From assembly GCA_964622075.1 (NCBI GenBank), contig CAZUMR010000002.1:1-5330 (forward strand): DNA of 5,330 nt, in the 5' to 3' direction. Shown in pieces: positions 1 to 4,649 of the stretch. Source of the stretch: WAPX01 sp964622075 (GTDB taxonomy: Archaea > Halobacteriota > Archaeoglobi > Archaeoglobales > Archaeoglobaceae). Under the pieces are notes generated by a model, which made no database searches, was not told the DNA's origin, and was given only the letters and a program-made list of their open reading frames with translations. The position numbers and the translations under genes are program-made. Numbering within the stretch: the first letter of the stretch is position 1; each line of letters begins with the position of its first letter.

Positions 1-434
1 ATCAGGATAACAGACAGGATGAAACTTGAAATTTCAAGCCCGGCCTGTGTTGTTACACCACTTGCTATCAGGAAGCTGGGAGTTACACTGATTATCAGCT
101 CCAGAAGACCGAAAACGTTGGAAAGATTGAGCAGAGTGGCAGCAAACGAGAACGTGAACATGTTGATAACAAGTTTTGTTCCGGGGTAGGGGTGAACGGG
201 TGTAAGGCCGAGCAAAGAAAGCAGGGTGAAAAGAGAAGTTATAACCGTGCAGGCAAACCAGACCAGAAAAAATGCTTTAAAGAACTTTTTAACTCCTCTT
301 GCTTTTATATAGTAAGCTGAAAACGCAATTGCAGAAATCAAGAGAACAAGCAGAGTGGTGTGAGGGCTGGAAAAGATTCTGGATACGGGTGTTACATCCA
401 TTACATACCTGACATTCCACCAGTAGTCCACCAT
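1..434 (-). CDS. Unrecognised multi-pass membrane protein, C-terminus cut off by the window edge
   Basis: I translated this by hand; 144 codons are open from ATG at 434-432 to the left edge, with no stop. I do not recognise the family. The protein starts MVDYWWNVRYVMDVTPVSR and then becomes strongly hydrophobic. Likely membrane segments lie at about residues 26-43, 53-77, 86-105 and 106-126, and another begins near 134. The loop KARGVKKFFK (44-53) is the main positively charged stretch and is probably cytoplasmic, which puts the N-terminus outside. The ATG directly follows an in-frame TAA, so translation cannot start further upstream in this frame. A GGTGG lies 5 nt before it and may be a weak ribosome binding site. 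The gene follows thiC by 52 nt on the same strand with no terminator between, so co-transcription is likely. A thiamine-related transport role can be guessed only from that context; no sequence feature shows it. Confidence 0.72.
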   Translation of the reverse strand, partial: MVDYWWNVRYVMDVTPVSRIFSSPHTTLLVLLISAIAFSAYYIKARGVKKFFKAFFLVWFACTVITSLFTLLSLLGLTPVHPYPGTKLVINMFTFSFAATLLNLSNVFGLLELIISVTPSFLIASGVTTQAGLEISSFILSVIL

Positions 435-480
435 TTAATCCACCATTTCCTTCATCCTCTGCCTTATTCTCTGCCTTATA
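427..480. repeat. Two adjacent 12-bp tandem duplications between thiC and the membrane protein gene
   Basis: On the plus strand TCCACCATTT occurs at 427-436 and 439-448, and CTCTGCCTTAT at 457-467 and 469-479. Both pairs have a 12-bp period. The first duplicates the start-codon region of the membrane protein gene. On the minus strand this gives ATG GTG GAT TAA and then ATG GTG GAC TAC, so a mini-frame (ATG at 446, or ATG at 455 reading MKEMVD) stops immediately before the real start. This is seen directly; any effect on translation is inference. Confidence 0.8.
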
Positions 481-486
481 ACACGG

Positions 487-1782
487 TCACTTCCTCGCTT
501 TCTCAAGAGCCTCCTTGACTATTTTTATGGCGCACAGATCCCCGCACATGCTGCAAGCTTCACTCCTCGACCTTCTCCTGTTCCAGATCTCTCTTGCCTT
601 CTCCGGATCAATTGAAAGCTGGAACTGTCTTTCCCAGTCAAAGTTCTTTCTTGCAAGACTCATCTCGTAATCTCTCGCCCTTGCCCTTTCTCTCTGCCCC
701 TCCTTAACGAGGTCGGCTGCGTGAGCAGCAATTTTCGCGGCAATAACTCCCTCTCTAACATCCTCGACAGTTGGAAGTGCAAGGTGTTCTGAGGGTGTAA
801 CATAGCATATCAAATCAGCCCCGTACATTCCGGCAACAGCACCCCCTATTGCTGCTGCGATATGGTCGTATCCAGCGGCTATGTCTGTGACAAGGGGGCC
901 GAGAAGGTATAGAGGTGCGTTTCTGCAGAGGTACTTCATGGCCCTTACTGAAGTTTCAATTTCGTCTATTGGCACATGTCCAGGCCCCTCAACCATCGCC
1001 TGAACTCCTGCTTCCCTGCACTTCTCGACGAGCTCTCCAAGTACTATGAACTCCATGAACTTCGCCCTGTCACTTGCATCGTGAATGCATCCCGGTCTGA
1101 AAGCATCTCCAAGGCTTATGGCGACGTCGTACTCTTTCATCAGCTCAAGCAGGTAGTCGAAGTTCTCGTAGTACGGGTTTTCCTTTTCGTTGTGTATCAT
1201 CCAGCCTATGGTTATCGCTCCTCCCCTGCTGACAACTCCAAGCAACCTGCCGCTTTTTAGCAGCCTTTCAACACTGACCCAGTTAACCCCGGCATGTATT
1301 GTCATGAAGTCAACGCCATCTTTAGCCTGCTTTTCGACAACTCTGAAAAAGTCGTCCTCACCCATATCAACCACGAGTTTTGCCTCTCTTGCTGCCTGAT
1401 AAATCGGCACAGTGCCGAACGGGACACTGATTGCGTCCATGATCTTTCTCCTTATCTCGTCAAGGTTTCCTCCGGTGGAGAGATCCATTATGAAGTCTGC
1501 CCCGGCTTTTTCTGCAACCTTCGCTTTCTCAACTTCTTCCTTGATGTTTACGTAATCTGCTGAAGTGCCAACGTTAGCGTTAACTTTTGTGCTTACAAGC
1601 TTGCCTATGGGTTTTGGTGTGCTTTCTCTCCTGACGTTTCTCGGGATTATTACCTCACCCCTCGCTATGAGCCTGATGAGCTTATCTGAATCAACTCCTT
1701 CAGATTTTGCTACCTCCTTAACCCACTCAAAATCAAGCTCTTTTTTCTTTGCAAGTTCGAGTATGGTTTCGGATTTACCCAT
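487..1782 (-). CDS. thiC: Phosphomethylpyrimidine synthase ThiC
   Basis: ThiC is a [4Fe-4S] radical SAM enzyme of the cytoplasm that rearranges 5-aminoimidazole ribotide into 4-amino-5-hydroxymethyl-2-methylpyrimidine phosphate, the pyrimidine half of thiamine. The 431 residues fit the shorter archaeal type. Visible family motifs are PRNV (47-50), NANVGTS (68-74), TIHAGVN (161-167), SRGGA (185-189), EGPGHVP (265-271, H269), DHIAAAIGGA (306-315) and TPSEHL (329-334, H333); the two histidines match the family metal ligands. The C-terminal cluster cysteines are C410, C413 and C417 (C-x2-C-x3-C), one residue tighter than the C-x2-C-x4-C of the long bacterial form. ATG at 1782 is the only good start near the conserved N-terminus; GAGG lies just 2 nt before it. 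The gene has its own promoter with palindromes upstream, and a membrane protein gene follows 52 nt downstream. Confidence 0.97.
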   Translation of the reverse strand: MGKSETILELAKKKELDFEWVKEVAKSEGVDSDKLIRLIARGEVIIPRNVRRESTPKPIGKLVSTKVNANVGTSADYVNIKEEVEKAKVAEKAGADFIMDLSTGGNLDEIRRKIMDAISVPFGTVPIYQAAREAKLVVDMGEDDFFRVVEKQAKDGVDFMTIHAGVNWVSVERLLKSGRLLGVVSRGGAITIGWMIHNEKENPYYENFDYLLELMKEYDVAISLGDAFRPGCIHDASDRAKFMEFIVLGELVEKCREAGVQAMVEGPGHVPIDEIETSVRAMKYLCRNAPLYLLGPLVTDIAAGYDHIAAAIGGAVAGMYGADLICYVTPSEHLALPTVEDVREGVIAAKIAAHAADLVKEGQRERARARDYEMSLARKNFDWERQFQLSIDPEKAREIWNRRRSRSEACSMCGDLCAIKIVKEALEKARK

Positions 1783-1809
1783 ATCCTCAGGGTTGTCTTG
1801 GTTGTAGAT

Positions 1810-1833
1810 AAACGTTTTTAAACGTTTAAAACG
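1810..1833 (-). promoter_or_regulatory. Candidate thiC operator: tandem AAACGTTT palindromes
   Basis: The 8-bp palindrome AAACGTTT occurs at 1810-1817 and again at 1820-1827, 10 bp apart, so both would lie on one face of the helix. The second sits inside a perfect 16-bp palindrome, TTTTAAACGTTTAAAA (1816-1831), and a third half-site AAAACG follows at 1828-1833. The cluster lies 28-51 bp before the thiC ATG, between the upstream TATA box and the start codon. That is a usual place for an archaeal repressor site. The arrangement is seen directly; a thiamine-responsive regulator such as the archaeal ThiR family is inference. Confidence 0.5.
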
Positions 1834-1848
1834 GCAGGCTGGAGCACG

Positions 1849-1860
1849 AAATTTAAAAAT
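1849..1860 (-). promoter_or_regulatory. Probable thiC TATA box
   Basis: The minus strand reads ATTTTTAAATTT here. With normal archaeal spacing (about 25 nt) transcription would start near 1830, giving a leader of about 48 nt and placing the AAACGTTT palindromes over the start site. A second AT-rich box, GTTTAAAAACG (about 1814-1827, minus), could instead start a leader of about 14 nt. In either case the palindromes overlap the core promoter. Confidence 0.45.
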
Positions 1861-1910
1861 CTGGCAGTTTAATATTTAAGAAAGCTATTTTAGGTTTAAA
1901 GTTGAAATTA

Positions 1911-1948
1911 GGATTTAAGGATTTAAGTTTAAGGATTTAAGGCTTAAA
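1911..1948. repeat. Short tandem GGATTTAA repeats spanning the DUF763 stop codon
   Basis: GGATTTAA occurs at 1911-1918, 1919-1926 and 1933-1940, with a degenerate GTTTAA between (1927-1932) and GGCTTAA after (1941-1947). The period is 8 bp with one 6-bp unit. The array encodes the last residues and the TAA stop of the DUF763 gene on the minus strand and runs into the intergenic region before thiC. It is probably replication slippage in AT-rich DNA. I see no good T-tract terminator for the DUF763 gene here. Confidence 0.7.
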
Positions 1949-2998
1949 AACGCGATGCAGGTTTTTGAGAGCATTAATCCTTTCAAAATCTCCCAGCTCC
2001 GCCTGCTTAATTGCATCTCTGAGAAACTCTATTACCTCATCGTAACTCTCCCTGTCAACGGGAAACGGAACTCCATCCTTGCCCCCAACAGCAAAACAGT
2101 ACTTTACCGGATCTTCTCTGCTGTAATTCCTGTTGTATATCAGGTCTGCCACGAGTGCAAGAGCTCTGAGAGCTCCTTTTCCGATCCCCCTTACAAGAAG
2201 TAACTCCTCAAAACTTGACGGCTGAAGCTCGTAAGCTCGCTCCACAGCTTTCCAGTCTATTCTCCTCGGGACAGATATGCCGTCTCTATACCTTACAAGG
2301 CCAAGAAGCCTTCTGTAATCTCTTCTGAAGCAACCATCCCTGATCAGGTCAAGAGAGGTCTCCCTGTTACTCCTGCTGGTTTTTGATGTCAGATCTATTA
2401 CCTCATTCTCTTTTTTCTGAGCCGCAATTCCAAAATGTGGCTCCTCGCACCTCATTTCAAAGTCTGGTAGCCAGTGATACCTTCTTGCCATTCTGTTTGC
2501 CGGATTCATTCCCTGCTGTATCACGAGGAAGTGTTTCCTTGAGAAAATCAGGCAGTGGTGATACACATCGTAGCCATCCTGAAGAGCTGAGGAATCGACT
2601 TTGGCCGAAAACCGGCTGAGCTTTTTCAGCTCTTCGACTCTGGCACTTGAAAGGCCCAGCTCGTCTGCGAACCTCTCTATGTGTTCCGGTGTCTTCAACC
2701 CCTCCTTTCCCTTACCTCCGGCAATTCTTATTTCGAAACCTGAGCTGGGGTCGTTTAAAACACTCTTCAGCACACCCGTCAGTACAGTTGTGGAGCCGGA
2801 GGAATTCCAGTCAAACCCGAGGACATTTGAAAACGACTGGAAGAATACGGGATCTGACATCCTGCTGAAGAATTCCCTCTCCCCGAACTCTTCGATAATT
2901 ATCCTAACTATCGGGAATGCGAGCTTCTTCATCCTGTTCAGCAACCAGTAAGGTGCCTTGCCGTGGTGAAGGGGAAGATACATCGACCTCTCTGGCAT
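1937..2998 (-). CDS. DUF763 (COG1415) family protein of unknown function with a helix-hairpin-helix
   Basis: The 353-residue protein matches my memory of the DUF763 family, whose biochemical role is not established. Recognisable blocks are YLPLHHGKAPYWL (7-19), VLGFDWNSSGSTT (59-71), DGYDVYHHCLIF (141-152), VIQQGMNPANRMARRYHWLP (159-178) and GGKDGVPFPVDRESYD (305-320). Residues 262-286, with LLLVRGIGKGALRALALVADLI, look like a helix-hairpin-helix, which usually contacts the DNA or RNA backbone, so a nucleic-acid role is plausible inference. No signal peptide or membrane segment is visible, so it should be cytoplasmic. The start is ATG at 2998 with AGGAG directly abutting it, too close for a normal ribosome binding site. 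A second ATG at 2983 (residue 6) remains possible, but the first keeps the usual short lead into the LPLHHG block. The gene is flanked by AT-rich intergenic DNA on both sides and seems transcribed alone. Confidence 0.9.
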   Translation of the reverse strand: MPERSMYLPLHHGKAPYWLLNRMKKLAFPIVRIIIEEFGEREFFSRMSDPVFFQSFSNVLGFDWNSSGSTTVLTGVLKSVLNDPSSGFEIRIAGGKGKEGLKTPEHIERFADELGLSSARVEELKKLSRFSAKVDSSALQDGYDVYHHCLIFSRKHFLVIQQGMNPANRMARRYHWLPDFEMRCEEPHFGIAAQKKENEVIDLTSKTSRSNRETSLDLIRDGCFRRDYRRLLGLVRYRDGISVPRRIDWKAVERAYELQPSSFEELLLVRGIGKGALRALALVADLIYNRNYSREDPVKYCFAVGGKDGVPFPVDRESYDEVIEFLRDAIKQAELGDFERINALKNLHRVFKP

Positions 2999-3021
2999 CT
3001 CCTCTTATCTGATCACGCTTC

Positions 3022-3032
3022 ATATTTAGTTT
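3022..3032 (-). promoter_or_regulatory. Candidate TATA box of the DUF763 gene (proximal)
   Basis: The minus strand reads CTAAATATGA, centred about 28 nt before the ATG at 2998. This spacing would start transcription within a few bases of the start codon, giving a leaderless or nearly leaderless mRNA. That would explain why the AGGAG motif abuts the ATG without useful spacing. A stronger-looking TTTATAAA box at 3114-3121 is an alternative with a leader of about 90 nt. Confidence 0.35.
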
Positions 3033-3107
3033 TTTAGCTGGATTGTCTGCTTTCCTTTTGCCACGGCTTTCTTATGCTGAGTGAGTGGTTAGACTTTTCG
3101 AAAAATA

Positions 3108-3147
3108 TTTAGATTTATAAAGATTTAGATTTATCAGTAGTAAATCT
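3108..3147. repeat. AGATTTA repeats with a small inverted repeat and a TTTATAAA box
   Basis: TTTAGATTTAT occurs at 3108-3118 and 3124-3134 (period 16). AGATTTA is at 3111-3117, 3121-3127 and 3127-3133, and its reverse complement TAAATCT at 3141-3147, giving a 7-bp inverted repeat with a 7-nt loop at 3127-3147. The palindromic TTTATAAA at 3114-3121 is a good archaeal TATA box and could serve the DUF763 gene. The repeats would then lie around or upstream of the promoter. They may equally be simple AT-rich slippage. Confidence 0.45.
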
Positions 3148-3150
3148 GGG

Positions 3151-3182
3151 AAAATTAAAAAATTAAATAAAAACTAAAAAAA
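3151..3182 (-). terminator. T-tract terminator of the alanine dehydrogenase gene
   Basis: Directly after the TGA of the alanine dehydrogenase, the minus strand carries successive T runs of 7, 5, 3, 6 and 4 (A runs on the plus strand at 3176-3182, 3169-3173, 3165-3167, 3157-3162 and 3151-3154). Archaeal RNA polymerase terminates at such oligo-T tracts without needing a hairpin. This separates the gene from the DUF763 gene downstream. Confidence 0.7.
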
Positions 3183-3183
3183 T

Positions 3184-4158
3184 TCAAAAACTGAAAAACT
3201 CAACACTTCTGCCCTTCTCCTCCTTAACAGCCCTCTCAAAAACTACACTTGCAGTGGCAATATCCTGAATGGCCAGACCTGTGGAATCGAACACGGTAAT
3301 TTCCTCATCGCTCTCTCTGCCCGGCTTTAATCCAGCTATTACCTCTCCTATTGTTGCGTGAATGTTTTCCGGTTTGATTATTCCTCTGCTTACCGCGACG
3401 TTGATTTCTCCTCCATGCAGAGCCTGCTCGATGTCGTCAACGACTATTTTCGCTCTCAGAAGTATGCCTTCGTCCAGTTCCTGCTTTCCGGGAGCGTCAG
3501 CACCTATAGCGTTCACATGCGTGCCGGTTTTTATCCACTCGTTTTTAACCACCGGCTCTGTTGATGGCGTGGTTGTGGTCAGCACATCGCAATTGCAGGC
3601 ATCTCTGCACTCACACACTTCTGCATCCATACCAAGCTTGGAGCAATGTTCTGCGAACTTTTGAGCTGATGAACTGATGACATCGAAGGCTCTGACTTTC
3701 TCTATGTCGAAAACTATCCTCAAAGCCTCAAGCTGGTGATAGGCCTGAGTACCACATCCAATAAACCCGAAAACTTTGCTATCCTTTCTTGCAAGGTATT
3801 TCGCTGCAATTCCTCCTGCTGCTCCGGTTCTAACACACGTTAAATACGTGGCATCCATCACCGCAAGTGGAAATCCCGTTTCCGGATCGCTGAGAATCAG
3901 CAATGCCATGACTGTGGGCAATCCTCTGCTTCTGTTGTCGGGATGGGAGTTGACCCACTTCACTCCCGCATACTTTCCAACAAGAGCCGGCATCGCTCTC
4001 AGATCACCGTTTTCAAAAGTAAGGTAAACTTTTGGAGGCATTTGAACGCCATCATTCACCGCATAGGCTCTGAAAGCCCTCTCAACAGCACTCATCGCGT
4101 CTTCCATTTTAAGGAGCTCTCTAACCTCTTTTTCTGTGAGTATCAGTGTTGATGGCAT
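3184..4158 (-). CDS. ala: Archaeal alanine dehydrogenase, ornithine cyclodeaminase/mu-crystallin family
   Basis: The 324-residue protein aligns in memory along its length with A. fulgidus AF1665, a characterised NAD-dependent L-alanine dehydrogenase that interconverts alanine with pyruvate and ammonia in the cytoplasm. Shared blocks include QMPPKVYL (39-46, K43), GVKWVNSHP (65-73, K67), ETGFPLAVMDATY (93-105), RTGAAGGIAAKYLARK (110-125), the nucleotide-binding loop GFIGCGTQA (131-139), GADAPGKQEL (219-228) and FDSTGLAIQD (290-299). D221 corresponds to the conserved aspartate of the family. Ornithine cyclodeaminase activity is less likely given the closeness to AF1665. ATG at 4158 matches the N-terminus of that homologue. 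No ribosome binding site precedes it and a TATA-like element lies about 25 nt upstream, so the mRNA is probably leaderless. One oddity is a cysteine cluster at C182, C184, C188 and C190 where I recall a single cysteine in AF1665. Confidence 0.93.
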   Translation of the reverse strand: MPSTLILTEKEVRELLKMEDAMSAVERAFRAYAVNDGVQMPPKVYLTFENGDLRAMPALVGKYAGVKWVNSHPDNRSRGLPTVMALLILSDPETGFPLAVMDATYLTCVRTGAAGGIAAKYLARKDSKVFGFIGCGTQAYHQLEALRIVFDIEKVRAFDVISSSAQKFAEHCSKLGMDAEVCECRDACNCDVLTTTTPSTEPVVKNEWIKTGTHVNAIGADAPGKQELDEGILLRAKIVVDDIEQALHGGEINVAVSRGIIKPENIHATIGEVIAGLKPGRESDEEITVFDSTGLAIQDIATASVVFERAVKEEKGRSVEFFSF

Positions 4159-4176
4159 GCAACCAGTCAGACGGCG

Positions 4177-4189
4177 ATGTTTTTAACAT
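4177..4189 (-). promoter_or_regulatory. Probable TATA box of the alanine dehydrogenase gene
   Basis: The minus strand reads ATGTTAAAAACAT, with the AT core about 25 nt before the ATG at 4158. That spacing predicts transcription starting at the start codon, in line with the lack of a ribosome binding site. The element is itself an inverted repeat (ATGTT, 3-nt centre, AACAT), so a regulator could cover the TATA box, though 5-bp arms can arise by chance. Confidence 0.45.
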
Positions 4190-4543
4190 TAGCCTTGATA
4201 GCAGCCACTCCGTATTAAACTATGTATATTATTTTGAAATTTAAAATTATTTTAAATAAGAGTTTAAATAAGAGTGCCCGAATAGTAATCCCCACGGAAA
4301 TCCATTTTTTTCACTAAATGGACAGAATAAACAGGGGATAAAAGGTACAGGAGGCAGGATAGAGGGTCGTTGATGTTTTTATTCACGAAAAATATTGTTT
4401 AAAATTATTTTATTTACTACGAAAACTGAGAGAATGAAAGGTGTGGAGAGGTTTGTTGATGGAGTAGCATGATTTAACGGGAGTAATTGATGAATAATCC
4501 GGTTTAATGGTGTGTGAGAGGGAATGAAGGAAGATATGCCAGT
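4190..4543. other. AT-rich intergenic region without a supported gene
   Basis: No reading frame here looks like a gene; the longest ATG-started frames I checked are 12-13 codons. The region holds a perfect 12-bp tandem duplication (TTTAAATAAGAG at 4251-4262 and 4263-4274), a 15-bp direct repeat (TTTAAAATTATTTTA at 4240-4254 and 4398-4412) and a 7-bp hairpin (TCCATTT 4301-4307 with AAATGGA 4316-4322). From about 4425 on, the plus strand is purine-rich. It separates the leftward alanine dehydrogenase from the rightward CRISPR array. I see no RNA gene, transposase or att-like structure. Confidence 0.6.
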
Positions 4544-4569
4544 CGTCTGATTTTATATACTGGTTGCAT
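4544..4569 (+). promoter_or_regulatory. Candidate outer CRISPR promoter with a TATA box
   Basis: TTTTATATA (4551-4559) is a good archaeal TATA box in the direction of the array and would start transcription near 4580, about 70 nt before the first repeat. It is flanked by CGTCTGA (4544-4550) and CTGGTTGCAT (4560-4569), which occur joined together, without the TATA box, at the start of the alanine dehydrogenase gene. The bases at 4545-4556 are also the reverse complement of positions 2-13 of the CRISPR repeat. Confidence 0.5.
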
Positions 4570-4649
4570 TATCTGAGGTGGACGATTAGAGGTTGTAAGA
4601 GAAGCAATCAGAAAACGTTATATACGTTCAGGAGGGAAAATTACCAGCT
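4570..4649 (+). promoter_or_regulatory. CRISPR leader, with a second TATA-like palindrome near the first repeat
   Basis: This non-coding stretch directly precedes the first repeat on the side from which crRNA is transcribed, so it is the leader where new spacers would be inserted. AACGT (4614-4618) and ACGTT (4624-4628) flank a TATAT core, forming a palindromic TATA-like element centred about 28 nt before the first repeat. GGAGGG follows at 4631-4636. Transcription from this inner box would begin at about the first base of repeat 1. The left end of the leader cannot be fixed from sequence alone. Confidence 0.6.

Noticed and set aside
1783..1850. TPP riboswitch in front of thiC
   Set aside because: The predicted leader is about 14-50 nt, too short for the aptamer, and the conserved CTGAGA element is absent; CTGAGG next to the start codon is only a partial likeness.
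976..4152. Plus-strand reading frames of 68-116 codons opposite the protein genes
   Set aside because: Each lies antisense to thiC, DUF763 or the alanine dehydrogenase, all clearly recognised on the minus strand, and none has a recognisable family.
4264..4305. Small frame MDFRGDYYSGTLI on the minus strand
   Set aside because: Thirteen codons in AT-rich DNA with no supporting signals.
4301..4322. Hairpin TCCATTT/AAATGGA as an intrinsic terminator
   Set aside because: A 7-bp AT-rich stem with no following T run on either strand and no gene transcribed towards it.
4434..4472. Small frame MKGVERFVDGVA on the plus strand
   Set aside because: Twelve codons with no clear ribosome binding site, stops soon after in the same frame and no extension in other frames; it could be chance or an unidentifiable remnant.
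4157..4569. Insertion sequence bounded by the matching inverted segments
   Set aside because: There is no transposase-like frame between the segments, the match is gapped, and one segment overlaps the start of an intact gene.
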